Shown piece by piece: positions 1 to 9,307 of a stretch of 64,000 nt of DNA (within the stretch, counting starts at the first letter, position 1; every line of letters starts with the position of its first letter). The notes beneath the pieces were generated by a model. The model was given only the letters and a program-made list of their open reading frames with translations. It was not told the DNA's origin and did not search any database. The position numbers and the translations under genes are program-made. Source of the stretch: Halobacillus dabanensis (GTDB lineage Bacteria > Bacillota > Bacilli > Bacillales > Halobacillaceae); the NCBI RefSeq assembly GCF_900114165.1, contig NZ_FOSB01000005.1:248001-312000 (forward strand). Reading direction: 5' to 3'.

Positions 1-667
1 GGAAGACCAGAAAAAAGGTTCAAGAACAGTGTCCTGCGGGTTTGGGGACGATGCCGATTACCGTGCAGCCATTCAACGATTGACAGATGATTACAGCACT
101 TTTACTGTTCGTGAACATTCCTTTGAATTACCAATGGCTGGGAAACATAATGTAAAGAATGCTACATATGTGATTGCACTTGCCGAACGCCTGGGGCTAT
201 CCGTGGAAGAGATTCAAAAAGGGTTCAGACAATTAGAAATGTCCGCCATGCGTTTTGAAAAGCATGAAGGCCACAAAGGATCCTTGATCATCAATGATGC
301 TTATAATGCGTCTCCAACATCTATGAAGGCGATTATCAAAGTTATCAGTGATTTGACATCAAAAAGCAAAAAAGTGTTAATATTAGGTGATATGTTCGAG
401 CTGGGTGAACATTCCGAAGCATTACATGAAAGTGTTGCCGAGGCTATTGATGCGAATATTCATGCCGTGTATACCATTGGCGATCATTCGCGTAAAATTT
501 CTGAAGCAATCTCGACCACACACCCAACGATCGACACAAAACATTTCATAGAAAAGAAAGAGCTAAGTCATCACGTCCGTTCACTATTGACGGAGGATAC
601 GGTCGTACTCATCAAAGCTTCCCGAGGAATGAAATTAGAAGAGTTGCTTGAGAATCTTGTGGATTGA
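1..667 (+). CDS. murF: UDP-N-acetylmuramoyl-tripeptide--D-alanyl-D-alanine ligase, C-terminal part (5' end outside window)
   Basis: The reading frame is already open at base 2 and runs about 221 codons to TGA, so the N-terminal part and most of the ATP-binding domain lie upstream of the window. MurF adds D-Ala-D-Ala to the UDP-MurNAc-tripeptide in the cytoplasm, the last soluble step before MraY. Visible support is the Mur ligase middle-to-C-terminal region, with GKHNVKNATYVIALAERLG, the MRFEKHEG stretch and NDAYNASPTSM, which are typical of MurF. The family is about 450 residues, so roughly half is present. mraY follows after 39 bases in the usual order. The GTG at 29 lies inside the protein and is not the true start. 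Confidence 0.95.
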   Translation, partial: EDQKKGSRTVSCGFGDDADYRAAIQRLTDDYSTFTVREHSFELPMAGKHNVKNATYVIALAERLGLSVEEIQKGFRQLEMSAMRFEKHEGHKGSLIINDAYNASPTSMKAIIKVISDLTSKSKKVLILGDMFELGEHSEALHESVAEAIDANIHAVYTIGDHSRKISEAISTTHPTIDTKHFIEKKELSHHVRSLLTEDTVVLIKASRGMKLEELLENLVD

Positions 668-706
668 TCGATTGGCGATGATGAGGCAAAAGGAGGAGAA
701 TTACCG

Positions 707-1693
707 ATGAACGACTACATACTACTACTAACTATGGTTATTTCATTTGCTATCACTGTTGTGATCTCGCCAATGATCATTCCTTTTTTAAGAAGATTGA
801 AATTTGGTCAGGCCATCCGCGACGAAGGACCTGAATCTCACCAGAAAAAATCAGGGACACCGACGATGGGAGGCGTGATGATCATCCTTGCAGTGGTGAT
901 AACGACGCTCATCTCGTCCTACTGGTTTAACCCGAATGCAGAGAACACCCAATTGTTCCTTGTACTATTCGTCCTGGTCGGGTACGGTTTGCTCGGCTTT
1001 TTAGATGATTATATTAAAGTCGCGATGAAAAGAAATCTAGGTCTTACTTCCAAGCAAAAGATGCTTGGTCAAATTGTCATTGCCTTAGTAGTTTATTTAA
1101 TCTTAAGAAATTCTGATTTCCCGACGTTTATCAGTATTCCGGGAACATCGATCGAACTGGATCTTGGCTGGGGCTATGCTTTACTCATTTTGTTCATGCT
1201 TGTTGGTGCTTCAAATGCGGTCAACTTAACAGATGGACTTGACGGTCTGTTAGCAGGAACAGCAGCGATCGCATTCGGAGCCTTTGCTATTTTAGCCTGG
1301 ACAGGTGTGATGAACGTTGAAATTACCATCTTTTCCTTAGCGATTGTCGGGGCGTTGCTTGGTTTTCTTGTTTTCAATGCGCACCCAGCGAAAGTGTTTA
1401 TGGGAGATACAGGCTCCCTGGCACTAGGTGGAGCAATCGCGATTATCGCTATTTTGACTAAGCTTGAACTTGTGCTCGTCATTATTGGCGGTGTCTTCGT
1501 ACTGGAGACGCTTTCTGTCATCATTCAGGTTATTTCTTTTAAAACAACAGGAAAACGTGTATTCAAAATGAGTCCTCTCCATCACCACTATGAACTGAAG
1601 GGCTGGTCCGAGTGGCGCGTAGTCACAACTTTCTGGTCTGTCGGACTCGTCTTTGCCGTACTTGGGATCTATATTGAGGTGATGTTCGGATGA
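707..1693 (+). CDS. mraY: Phospho-N-acetylmuramoyl-pentapeptide transferase
   Basis: This integral membrane enzyme transfers phospho-MurNAc-pentapeptide to undecaprenyl phosphate to make lipid I. The 328-residue protein has about ten hydrophobic segments and the family signatures: FLDDYIKV at residues 98-105 with the Asp pair 100/101, NLTDGLDGL at 173-181, FMGDTGSL at 231-238 and the HHH motif at 292-294. A GGAGGAG ribosome binding site lies just before the ATG. Its end overlaps the murD start by four bases (ATGA type), so the two are likely translationally coupled. Length and motifs look intact. Confidence 0.98.
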   Translation: MNDYILLLTMVISFAITVVISPMIIPFLRRLKFGQAIRDEGPESHQKKSGTPTMGGVMIILAVVITTLISSYWFNPNAENTQLFLVLFVLVGYGLLGFLDDYIKVAMKRNLGLTSKQKMLGQIVIALVVYLILRNSDFPTFISIPGTSIELDLGWGYALLILFMLVGASNAVNLTDGLDGLLAGTAAIAFGAFAILAWTGVMNVEITIFSLAIVGALLGFLVFNAHPAKVFMGDTGSLALGGAIAIIAILTKLELVLVIIGGVFVLETLSVIIQVISFKTTGKRVFKMSPLHHHYELKGWSEWRVVTTFWSVGLVFAVLGIYIEVMFG

Positions 1694-3033
1694 AGACACT
1701 AAAAAATTTCCCCTATCAACATGTACTTGTCTTAGGTCTAGCTAAAAGTGGAACAGCCGCTGCAGAGCTTTTATTGGATAGTGGTGTAGAAGTAAGGATT
1801 AATGATCTTAAGGCAGATAAAGAGACAGCGGAAGTCCAGGCATTAATCAACAAAGGAGCGGATGTCGTAACGGGTGGTCACCCATTATCTGTGTTGGATG
1901 ATATTGACTATCTCGTCAAAAATCCTGGCATCCCTTATGAGAATCCAATTATAGCAGAGGCTGTGGAGCGAAAGATTCCTGTGGTCACAGAAGTGGAGCT
2001 TGCGAGCTTTCTGCATGAAGGCCCGCTAGTAGCTGTCACCGGCTCTAATGGTAAAACGACGACTACGACTTTGATCCATGAAATGATCAAAGCCGATCAG
2101 CAAGCCGTGGCTTTGGCTGGTAATATTGGTCATGTTTCCTGTGAAGTCGCTAGAACAACGGATGATAAGGAAACGATGGTGACTGAGCTCTCATCTTTTC
2201 AGTTGTTAGGTACAGAACGTTTCCGTCCGGATATTTCTGTTTGGCTGAACTTATATGAAGCTCATCTGGATTACCATCATACACTGGAAAATTACCATAG
2301 GGCGAAGGCGAAAATAGCAGCCAATCAAACCGCTGAAGATACGTTGGTGTACAATGCGGATGATAAAAAAATTGAACAATTCTTGCCTGACGTGAAGGCT
2401 AAGCTTGTTCCTTTTTCTATTGAAAAGAAGGGACAAGGTGCCTGGGCCGATGAAGCGTTCATTTATTTTAACGAAGAGCCCATCATGAAGAAACATGATA
2501 TTGTCCTTGTGGGAGAGCAAAACCTGCAGAATATTCTTGCTGCTGTCGCTGCTGTCAAAGTGAATGGCATAAAAAACGAAGCGATTGTTGAAGTGTTGAA
2601 ATCTTTCGCCGGCGTGAAGCATCGATTGCAGTTTGTCACGAAGAAAAATGAACGCCTGTTTTATAATGACTCAAAGGCTACGAATATACTCGCTACTACT
2701 TATGCGTTGAAGTCCTTTGAAAACCCGGTGATATTACTTGCAGGAGGTCTCGATCGGGGGACGACCTTCGAGTCTCTTATCCCGCACCTTGATTCCGTTA
2801 AAGCGATGGTCGTATTCGGTGAAACAGCTGATATTTTAAGCGATACCGCTCGTGAAGCAGGAATTGAGGATGTTATCAAAGTGGAGACAATGAACGAAGC
2901 CGTGAATGAAGCATATGACCGTTCGGATGAAGAAGATGTCATTCTTCTTTCCCCGGCATGTGCGAGCTGGGATCAGTATCGTACATTTGAAGAAAGAGGC
3001 AACATGTTTATCGAAGCCGTGCATAAGCTCTAA
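1690..3033 (+). CDS. murD: UDP-N-acetylmuramoyl-L-alanine--D-glutamate ligase
   Basis: This cytosolic ATP-dependent ligase adds D-glutamate to UDP-MurNAc-L-Ala. The 447-residue length matches the family. Seen in the protein: an N-terminal nucleotide-binding fold, NPGIPYENP at 78-86, the ATP loop TGSNGKTTT at 117-125, ELSSFQL in the middle domain and the AGGLDRG motif in the C-terminal domain. The ATG overlaps the end of mraY. The 62 bases to spoVE contain only a modest GC-rich inverted repeat (AGGGCT/AGCCCT), so read-through into spoVE is likely. Confidence 0.98.
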   Translation: MKTLKNFPYQHVLVLGLAKSGTAAAELLLDSGVEVRINDLKADKETAEVQALINKGADVVTGGHPLSVLDDIDYLVKNPGIPYENPIIAEAVERKIPVVTEVELASFLHEGPLVAVTGSNGKTTTTTLIHEMIKADQQAVALAGNIGHVSCEVARTTDDKETMVTELSSFQLLGTERFRPDISVWLNLYEAHLDYHHTLENYHRAKAKIAANQTAEDTLVYNADDKKIEQFLPDVKAKLVPFSIEKKGQGAWADEAFIYFNEEPIMKKHDIVLVGEQNLQNILAAVAAVKVNGIKNEAIVEVLKSFAGVKHRLQFVTKKNERLFYNDSKATNILATTYALKSFENPVILLAGGLDRGTTFESLIPHLDSVKAMVVFGETADILSDTAREAGIEDVIKVETMNEAVNEAYDRSDEEDVILLSPACASWDQYRTFEERGNMFIEAVHKL

Positions 3034-3095
3034 TAAGGGCTTTATGCGACAAGCTTGAGCCCTGTTTTCCAGAGATGGGAGGTAGGGCTTTTTTT

Positions 3096-4190
3096 ATGGA
3101 AGAAAAAAAGCCGGATTTATGGTTGGTCATCGCCATCCTCGGTATTCTCCTTATCGGGGTCGTGATGGTGTACAGCTCCTCGAGTATATGGTCGGAGTAT
3201 AAATTCGATGACCCCTGGTTTTATGCTAAGAGACAGCTTTTATTTGCCACAGCAGGGTTGATAGCGATGTTCGTGTTATCAAGGATTCCCTATTATGTAT
3301 GGCATGCCCATTCCAAAATGATTTTGATTATTTGTCTGGTTTTTTTGGTTGCAGTATTGATCCCCGGTGTAGGGATGGTACGCGGAGGGGCCAGGAGCTG
3401 GATCGGTGTCGGCATGTTCAGTATCCAGCCATCAGAGTTTATGAAACTCGGTCTCATTTTGTTTCTCGCCCGTTTTTTATCTGAGCGGCAGAAAAAGATG
3501 AACTCTTTTCAAGAAGGTTTTTTACCTGGACTGGCTCTCATCCTTGTTCCGTTTGCGTTGATCATGTTGCAGCCTGATTTAGGGACAGGTGTAGTGATGG
3601 TCGGGACATGCCTTGTGATGATGTTTACAGCAGGAGCAAGAATCAGTCATTTTATGTGGATTGCGGCTGCAGGGATGGCGGGCATGATCGGCTTGATTGC
3701 CTCCGCACCCTATCGTATCAAACGGATTACCGCTTTTTTGCATCCCTGGGAAGACCCTCTTGGGGCAGGGTTCCAAATCATCCAATCCTTATACGCCATC
3801 GGCCCAGGAGGCTTGCTCGGTCTAGGACTCGGTAATAGCATGCAAAAGTTTTTTTACCTTCCAGAGCCGCAAACGGACTTTATTTTTGCCGTGCTAGCAG
3901 AAGAACTCGGGTTTTTAGGTGGACTTCTAGTCCTCAGTTTATTCTTCGTCCTGTTGTGGAGAGGAATACGTGCAAGTCTTCTTGCTCCGGATCTGTTTGG
4001 TTCCTTATTGGCATTAGGAATTGTAGGGATGATCAGCATTCAAGTTATGATTAATGTCAGCGTTGTTACCGGATTAATTCCAGTCACAGGGATTACATTG
4101 CCACTCGTCAGTTACGGGGGATCTTCCCTGACCCTAACGCTCGCCTCGCTTGGGTTGTTGCTCAGCGTCAGCCGCTTTTCTACTAAATGA
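3096..4190 (+). CDS. spoVE: SEDS-family lipid II polymerase/flippase for spore cortex (SpoVE type)
   Basis: SEDS proteins polymerise glycan strands from lipid II together with a cognate class B PBP. SpoVE is the sporulation-specific member next to murD in Bacillus. The 364-residue product has about ten membrane segments, the RGGARSWIGVG loop, FMKLGLILFLARFLSERQK, PYRIKRI, FYLPEPQTDFIFA and the C-terminal SYGGSSLTLTLASLG. These are much closer to B. subtilis SpoVE than to FtsW. I chose ATG 3096 because GGAGG lies about ten bases upstream; an in-frame ATG at 3075 lies before that site. murG and murB, which normally follow, are absent; a terminator and repeats follow instead. Confidence 0.92.
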   Translation: MEEKKPDLWLVIAILGILLIGVVMVYSSSSIWSEYKFDDPWFYAKRQLLFATAGLIAMFVLSRIPYYVWHAHSKMILIICLVFLVAVLIPGVGMVRGGARSWIGVGMFSIQPSEFMKLGLILFLARFLSERQKKMNSFQEGFLPGLALILVPFALIMLQPDLGTGVVMVGTCLVMMFTAGARISHFMWIAAAGMAGMIGLIASAPYRIKRITAFLHPWEDPLGAGFQIIQSLYAIGPGGLLGLGLGNSMQKFFYLPEPQTDFIFAVLAEELGFLGGLLVLSLFFVLLWRGIRASLLAPDLFGSLLALGIVGMISIQVMINVSVVTGLIPVTGITLPLVSYGGSSLTLTLASLGLLLSVSRFSTK

Positions 4191-4202
4191 ATAATCTTTC
4201 CC

Positions 4203-4235
4203 AAAGGCCAGAGCCATCTCTGGTCTTTCTTTTTG
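4203..4235 (+). terminator. Intrinsic terminator after spoVE
   Basis: An 11-base arm AAAGGCCAGAG pairs with CTCTGGTCTTT (one G-T) across a 4-base loop and is followed by CTTTTTG. It lies 12 bases after the spoVE stop and ends the murF-spoVE transcription unit. This separates it from divIB, which has its own promoter. Confidence 0.85.
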
Positions 4236-4398
4236 CAAAATTATATATTCAACAATCTGTCCGTATTCTTGAGGACTTGAGCTCGAGATGTTTGTGCAAG
4301 TGGATGGGGCTGCGGGGGCCTGGGGTCTCACCAAGCACTCTCTTCTCGTTCTTACACCTGAATGGACCTACATTCATAAGATTACCTAAGCCATATGT

Positions 4399-4629
4399 GT
4401 GCTATCCAGCTCCAGTGCCTAGTGAGACTTCCATCGCTTCTTTACTAGTCATTTCAGGAAGAAGAACACTCCCTGTAATGATTGTTCTTAAGCTTATCGA
4501 GGCTGACCAAGACACCTCCACATTTGAATGTCCAGTCCATACGCCGCTGACCAAGGCACTTCTGCTTTCACATTAGGAGTCTCCCCATCCCCCTCTGCTC
4601 ATTTGGCATATCAGTCTCTCGAAACCACT
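4399..4629 (+). repeat. Long intergenic repeat, copy A (direct repeat of 13781-14178)
   Basis: Bases 4437-4629 align without gaps to 13986-14178; I count about 26 mismatches in 193 positions, only four of them in the first 100 or so. The part before it, starting GTGCTATCCAGCTCCAGTGC, matches 13781-13825. Relative to the downstream copy this one lacks eight bases at a CTAG microrepeat and about 155 bases whose ends share CTTCT. It therefore looks like an internal deletion derivative. No coding capacity is evident. Confidence 0.9.
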
Positions 4630-4821
4630 TCTGGGAACACTGCTTGTATGCTCAAGGGAAGGGGAGAATATAAAACGCCTCAATGGCCATTCCAAGAGTG
4701 GAAGTATGATATAGAGCGCTTTATATATGCTTATGAATGAGGGGAAGACGTCCCATCTTGGTAAAGGGGTTCGTTCCCCACCACCCCTGAAGCTCCCCAT
4801 GGCAACGAATCCTGGGAACCA

Positions 4822-4860
4822 TCTCGAAGCTGAGTCTTAAGCAAACGGGAGCTTTTGTGG
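4822..4860 (+). repeat. Orphan right end of the hairpin repeat family
   Basis: The sequence TCTCGAAGCTGAGTCTT followed by GGGAGCTTTTGTG closely matches the outer right arm of the complete element at 10673-10890 (TCTCGAAACTGAGTCTT then GGAGCTTTTGTG). No matching left outer arm is visible nearby, so this is probably a decayed copy. Confidence 0.65.
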
Positions 4861-5037
4861 AGGAGGGAAATGAATTTGTGAGTAAATTTATTAATTTGCA
4901 AGTGAATGTTTAGTTAGAAAGGGGAGTGGGTAAACGAATTTAGCGAAATCACTTTGGTTCCCTCGAAATACGCTCATTCTTGTAAAAAATTAGATGGGAA
5001 ACTAGGAAAACTCTATCAATTAGTTTGCCTATTTTTG

Positions 5038-5046
5038 TGATATAAT
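5038..5046 (+). promoter_or_regulatory. Extended -10 promoter for divIB operon
   Basis: TGATATAAT gives a perfect -10 TATAAT with the TGn extension. The -35 region (around 5018-5023) is a poor match, which is tolerated by extended -10 promoters. It lies about 105 bases before divIB and after the repeat gap, so divIB-ylxW-ylxX-sbp probably has its own promoter here. Confidence 0.5.
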
Positions 5047-5151
5047 AGGATGCGTATAGATATTGAGTCTATGCTCATTATCTGGTAGAAAAATATAATT
5101 CTTTCAAACAGCTAGGACAAACAGCGAAAGGGTGTCTAGCCAGAAGGAGAA

Positions 5152-5988
5152 ATGCCCGTTATGGAAGAAAGAAAAGTGGTTTCCATAGAAGATCGCATAC
5201 CTAAACTGAAACAGACGAGACGCAAAAAAGCGAATCGTCGACTGATTTTGTATTTGACTATTCTTTTTTTGCTGATTGCGTTGGTCATTTATCTCCAGTC
5301 GCCACTCAGTAACGTTCGAAATATTGTCGTCGAAGGCCAATATCACGTTTCGGAAGAAGAAATCAAAGAGCTTGGCGGTGTAACGACATCCACGAATTAT
5401 TGGAGAGTCGATGAAGATGAGATGAAACAGCAGATTGAATCGCATCAAGAAATCACCTTTGCTTCTATCGACCGTTCCTTTCCAAATAAAGTCACCATTG
5501 AAGTGGAAGAAGCGGAAAGAATTGGTTATGTGAAAAATGATGGGATGTATCATGCCATCTTGGAGGACGGTTCCAGACTTGAAGGACAGACAGCCCTTCC
5601 TGGAGGAGATGCACCGATTCTGGCCGGGTTTACGAAAGAGATTTATTTGAAGGAAATTTCCCAAGAATTGAAGGAGCTCCCAAGCAGTGTTGCTGGTCTT
5701 ATTTCAGAAATACATTGGGATCCTCGGGACGGGAATCCTTATCAAATACTTCTTTATATGAATGATGGGTATCAAGTTCAGGCCTCGATCCGGAGCTTTG
5801 CTGAAAAAATGCCTGCTTATCCGTCGATTGTCTCCCAATTAGACGAAGGGGCGGAAGGGATCATACATATTGATGTAGGGGCCTATTTCGAAGAGTTCCC
5901 AGAGAATGATACAGCGGGAGAAGATGATACAGCGGAAGAAGATGAGGTACAGGAAGAGGAGGAAACTGCCGATGAAACGGAGGGGTAA
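5152..5988 (+). CDS. divIB: Cell division protein DivIB (FtsQ family)
   Basis: This is a bitopic divisome protein that binds FtsL and DivIC and stabilises septal peptidoglycan synthesis, acting outside the membrane. The 278 residues comprise a basic cytoplasmic tail (1-30, RIPKLKQTRRKKANRR), one membrane helix (about 31-49), a POTRA domain starting near residue 54 (LSNVRNIVVEG) and a beta domain. A very acidic tail follows from about residue 246, dominated by Glu and Asp with a DDTAEEDE motif. Start is ATG 5152 with AAGGAG close upstream; ATG 5161 is an alternative. The acidic exported tail fits a halophile. It overlaps ylxW by 17 bases. Confidence 0.93.
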   Translation: MPVMEERKVVSIEDRIPKLKQTRRKKANRRLILYLTILFLLIALVIYLQSPLSNVRNIVVEGQYHVSEEEIKELGGVTTSTNYWRVDEDEMKQQIESHQEITFASIDRSFPNKVTIEVEEAERIGYVKNDGMYHAILEDGSRLEGQTALPGGDAPILAGFTKEIYLKEISQELKELPSSVAGLISEIHWDPRDGNPYQILLYMNDGYQVQASIRSFAEKMPAYPSIVSQLDEGAEGIIHIDVGAYFEEFPENDTAGEDDTAEEDEVQEEEETADETEG

Positions 5989-6673
5989 GTCGGTAATCCT
6001 GTCCCTCGTTCTGCTCGTCTCCGGTTTTCTCATCAGCTATAGTTATCAACAAACTAAAAGTTCTCCACAGATGGTTCAACTGAATGATTCCCAATGGGAG
6101 AAAGAATATTTCTATCAACAACGATTGTTGGATATGGAAAACAGGAACAAGCAACTTAGGGATGAGTTGAATGAAAAACGGGACATCATTCAAAAATTTG
6201 AAAATGAAATGGCTGGACGGGAGCAAACTGTTGCTGACTTTGTTGAGAGGAAGAAAAAACTGCAAATGCTTAATGGTGAAATCCCGATCCAGGGCGAAGG
6301 AGTGGAAATAGTTTTAAGCGACTCCGGCTATATCCCCGATGAGGAACAGGTTAACCAATACATTGTGCACGAAACACATCTGCACAACGTCATCAATGAA
6401 CTCCTCAGTGCGGGAGCGAAAGCTATTGCTATCAATGGACAGAGGTATATGAAGGATAGCTATATCGCATGTACAGGCCCTGTTATTACGGTGGACGGCA
6501 TCCAGCATCCTGCTCCTTTTGTAATCACAGCCATCGGTGATTCTGATGTACTCTATTCTAGCCTGAATTTGACTAGAGGCGTAGTGGATCAGCTTCTCAA
6601 CGATAATGTGGAAGTCGATATGACGAAGAATAATCAAATAGAAATGAAAGCAAGGTTATCCACTGAAGGGTGA
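5972..6673 (+). CDS. ylxW: DUF881 family protein (YlxW-like)
   Basis: A 233-residue protein with a short basic N-terminus, a single membrane helix (SVILSLVLLVSGFLISY), a coiled-coil region (about residues 40-90, many Lys/Glu/Gln) and a DUF881 domain containing AKAIAINGQRYM and the TGPVITVDG stretch. In B. subtilis two DUF881 genes sit between divIB and sbp, as here. Function is unknown; position and topology suggest an envelope or division accessory role. I chose ATG 5972, inside the end of divIB, because GAGGAGG precedes it and the membrane helix then starts near the N-terminus. Confidence 0.85.
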   Translation: MKRRGKSVILSLVLLVSGFLISYSYQQTKSSPQMVQLNDSQWEKEYFYQQRLLDMENRNKQLRDELNEKRDIIQKFENEMAGREQTVADFVERKKKLQMLNGEIPIQGEGVEIVLSDSGYIPDEEQVNQYIVHETHLHNVINELLSAGAKAIAINGQRYMKDSYIACTGPVITVDGIQHPAPFVITAIGDSDVLYSSLNLTRGVVDQLLNDNVEVDMTKNNQIEMKARLSTEG

Positions 6674-6678
6674 GCATC

Positions 6679-7383
6679 ATGAAAAAGAGGACAAAGTGGT
6701 TAGTATCCATCGTCTTCCTGTTCATAGGCTTTATGGTTGCAGTCCAGTTTCAAACGACTTCCTATGAATCCCAAATGAGAGAAACGCGGGATGTATGGGA
6801 AGTACGGGAGGAATTGCAACGGCAACAGGACGCCCAGCAGGAACTGTTGGAGAGTATCTCGGATGCTGACCAGACTATAGAAGATTACGAACAACAGTCT
6901 TCAGGAGAGCAACTCGATACATTAATAGAGTCCATTGAGGTGCTGGAGGAAAGGGTTGGCCTAAATAAGGTAGAAGGGGCAGGGATAGAAATGACGATTG
7001 CTCCAATATTTGAAGAAAGTGTAACCGGCCAGGCGTATCCTGAATTATCCCCTCATTTGCTCCATCGGCTATTGAATGAGTTGAACACTTACGGTGCGGA
7101 TGAAATCAGTATCGGTGAAGAGAGGATTACGAACCTTTCTCCGATCAGAGATGTCAACGGTTCCACATATGTTAACAATCGGCCGATTGGATCCCTGCCT
7201 ATCACTTTGAAAGTTTTGGCAGAAGACCCTGCGAAACTGCGCAATTATATGAAAGCAAGTCCTACGCAGGATATTTTCAATATCGATAATATGGAGATGA
7301 AAATCGAATTAAAGGACAGTCTCCTTTTACCTGAATTTGATGGAGCCCTCCATTTAGAAATTTTAGAAGAAACTGGTGGTTAA
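6679..7383 (+). CDS. ylxX: DUF881 family protein (YlxX-like)
   Basis: A 234-residue paralogue of the preceding gene: basic start MKKRTKW, one membrane helix (residues 7-22), a Gln/Glu-rich coiled coil (about 30-90) and a DUF881 fold with EISIGEERITNLSPIRDV. It follows ylxW by five bases, and a GTG at 6670 is an alternative start. I prefer ATG 6679 because GAAGGGTGAG then serves as ribosome binding site. The role is unknown. The tandem pair between divIB and sbp is conserved in Bacillus, which supports the assignment. Confidence 0.85.
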   Translation: MKKRTKWLVSIVFLFIGFMVAVQFQTTSYESQMRETRDVWEVREELQRQQDAQQELLESISDADQTIEDYEQQSSGEQLDTLIESIEVLEERVGLNKVEGAGIEMTIAPIFEESVTGQAYPELSPHLLHRLLNELNTYGADEISIGEERITNLSPIRDVNGSTYVNNRPIGSLPITLKVLAEDPAKLRNYMKASPTQDIFNIDNMEMKIELKDSLLLPEFDGALHLEILEETGG

Positions 7384-7384
7384 T

Positions 7385-7741
7385 GTGTGGTTGCCAATTT
7401 TATTTCTGATCATCGGTCTCACTTTAGGGGTTTTAACCGATATTCGTATTCCGGATGCCTATTCCGATTATCTCTCCATTGCCGTTCTCGCTGCGTTCGA
7501 CACATTATTTGGGGGAATTCGGGCTCAACTCGAAAAAAACTTTGATGATACCGTTTTTCTTACAGGGTTTATTTTCAACATATCTTTAGCTGCCCTGCTT
7601 GCCTTTATCGGGGTGCAGTTAGGGGTGGATCTATATTTGGCTGCGGTCTTTGCCTTCGGTGTCCGGTTGTTTAGGAACCTTGCTATAATAAGAAGGATGA
7701 TCATCGACCAAAAATTGCTAATGAAATTCAGAAAAAAATGA
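7385..7741 (+). CDS. sbp: Small basic protein Sbp (membrane protein)
   Basis: A 118-residue protein with three to four hydrophobic segments and a basic C-terminus (IRRMIIDQKLLMKFRKK). It closely resembles B. subtilis Sbp, e.g. SDYLSIAVLAAFDTLFGGIRA and GVDLYLAAVFAFGVRLF. The function is not established; the gene always sits just upstream of ftsA in Bacillus. GTG 7385 (giving MWLP) is chosen over GTG 7376, because it starts right after the ylxX stop and matches the family N-terminus. Confidence 0.85.
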   Translation: MWLPILFLIIGLTLGVLTDIRIPDAYSDYLSIAVLAAFDTLFGGIRAQLEKNFDDTVFLTGFIFNISLAALLAFIGVQLGVDLYLAAVFAFGVRLFRNLAIIRRMIIDQKLLMKFRKK

Positions 7742-7933
7742 GCGTAAATAAGAGGAAAAACACGAAACTCTGTGGAAAACAACATATGAGTGAGTTTTTT
7801 CTCTAAAGTTCCGAGGTTTTAACTACGGAATATATCATTTCATTTACGTTTGTATTTCAATGATTGTTTTTTAAGCGTGAATTCGATATGCTTTGAACTA
7901 CTTATATGGCTTGCTACAGGAGGTGCGTCACTG

Positions 7934-9232
7934 GTGAATCAAAATGAAATTTTAGTAAGTTTAGATATAGGAACAAGTCGAATCAAAGTGATTATAGGAG
8001 AAATTATGAATGATAACCTCAACATCATTGGGGTCGGTACAGCAAAATCGAACGGGATGAAAAAAGGAGCAATCGTTGATATAGATCAGACGGTACATTC
8101 GATTCGTTCAGCTGTAGAGCAAGCAGAACGCATGGTCGATATGAAAATAGATCGTGTAGTTGTCGGAGTGAACGGGAACCATATCCAATTGCAACCATGT
8201 CATGGCGTTGTTGCAGTTTCCAGCGAAAGCAGGGAAATTGGAAATGAAGACATTACTAGAGTGATTGATGCTGCCCAGGTGGTGTCCGTTCCACCTGAAC
8301 GGGAAATCATCGATGTTATTCCACGCCAATTCATCGTAGATGGGCAGGATGAAATTACCGACCCACGTGGTATGATTGGTGTTCGTCTGGAAATGGAAGG
8401 CATGATTATTACCTGCGCAAAAACCGTTTTACATAATACATTGAAATGTGTGGAACGAGCAGGTCTGGAAGTTTTGGATGTTTGTTTGCAGCCGCTCGCT
8501 TCTGGAACTGTATCGTTGTCTGGCGATGAAACAAACTTGGGTGTCGCCTTAATTGATGTTGGAGGCGGATCTACAACAATCTCTGTTTTTGAAGAAGGTC
8601 ATTTGAAAGGAACGAGCATGATTCCTTTCGGTGGAGACAATTTGACGAAAGACTTGTCGATTGGTTTGAGGACTTCCACAGAAGAAGCAGAGCAGGTGAA
8701 AGTAGAACATGGCCATGCATTTTTCGATGATGCGAATGAAGAGGAAAATTTTTCTGTCACGATTATTGGAAGTAATCGTCAACAGGCATTCAATCAGTTG
8801 CAAATCTCTGATATGATTGAAGCTAGACTAGAAGAAATTTTTGTCTTCGCAGCCCAAGAGATCCAACGAATGGGTGTGCGTGAGCTTCCAGGTGGGTTTG
8901 TCCTCACAGGGGGTACAATGAACATGCCTGGAGTATTAGAACTGGCTCAGGATGTTTTCCATGCAAACGTAAGACTTGCCATTCCGGATTATATTGGAGT
9001 GAGAGAACCACAGTTCACTAGTGGAGTAGGAATCTTGCAATTCGCCTATCGTAATGCGAAAATACAAGGAAAAGAGATATTTCCTTCCGTATCAGGTGAA
9101 ATTCAAGAACCACCGCAGCCGAAAAAGCAAAAACGTGCGGTGAAACAACAACAACCGAAAGAAGAAAAAGAGAAACCAGAAAAGAAAAAAGAGTCAGGCT
9201 TTAGCAACCTTTTGAAGTATTTCTTTGATTAA
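7934..9232 (+). CDS. ftsA: Cell division protein FtsA
   Basis: This actin-like ATPase tethers FtsZ filaments to the membrane. The 432-residue protein has the phosphate-1 motif LDIGTSRIK near residue 10, the 1C subdomain, phosphate-2 VALIDVGGGSTTIS near 200 and the adenosine motif FVLTGGTMNMPG. A Lys/Glu/Gln linker leads to the amphipathic C-terminal membrane anchor FSNLLKYFFD. I chose GTG 7934 because AGGAGGTG lies nine bases upstream and the protein then starts at the family's usual position. The 192-base gap after sbp probably contains its promoter; none is clear-cut. Confidence 0.97.
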   Translation: MNQNEILVSLDIGTSRIKVIIGEIMNDNLNIIGVGTAKSNGMKKGAIVDIDQTVHSIRSAVEQAERMVDMKIDRVVVGVNGNHIQLQPCHGVVAVSSESREIGNEDITRVIDAAQVVSVPPEREIIDVIPRQFIVDGQDEITDPRGMIGVRLEMEGMIITCAKTVLHNTLKCVERAGLEVLDVCLQPLASGTVSLSGDETNLGVALIDVGGGSTTISVFEEGHLKGTSMIPFGGDNLTKDLSIGLRTSTEEAEQVKVEHGHAFFDDANEEENFSVTIIGSNRQQAFNQLQISDMIEARLEEIFVFAAQEIQRMGVRELPGGFVLTGGTMNMPGVLELAQDVFHANVRLAIPDYIGVREPQFTSGVGILQFAYRNAKIQGKEIFPSVSGEIQEPPQPKKQKRAVKQQQPKEEKEKPEKKKESGFSNLLKYFFD

Positions 9233-9307
9233 TGAACAAGTTTGAGTCGGTCAATGGACAGACGAACCAATAAATCTTGTAATCTCGTGTATTAGGAGGA
9301 ACGTAAG

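Larger units (their letters stand above)
4236..5017. other. Repeat-filled gap where murG and murB are expected
   Basis: No protein here resembles MurG, MurB or any family I know; the open frames are short and fall on repeat sequence. The stretch holds a degenerate left end of the hairpin repeat family (about 4268-4345, with the GGGGTCTCACC box), a copy of the long repeat (4399-4629) and an isolated right end of the hairpin family (4822-4860). Bases 4630-4821 and 4861-5017 show nothing I can name. Confidence 0.75.

Noticed and set aside
3034-3095. Terminator between murD and spoVE
   Set aside because: The inverted repeat is short with a long loop, and the following T-run (GTTTTCC) is weak; read-through seems more likely.
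4187-4800. Frames of 66-129 codons in the spoVE-divIB gap
   Set aside because: They coincide with the terminator and the repeated sequence, and the equivalent frame is not kept in the second repeat copy.
5104-5664. 186-codon minus-strand frame opposite divIB
   Set aside because: It covers the promoter-proximal part of divIB and has no family match; a shadow.
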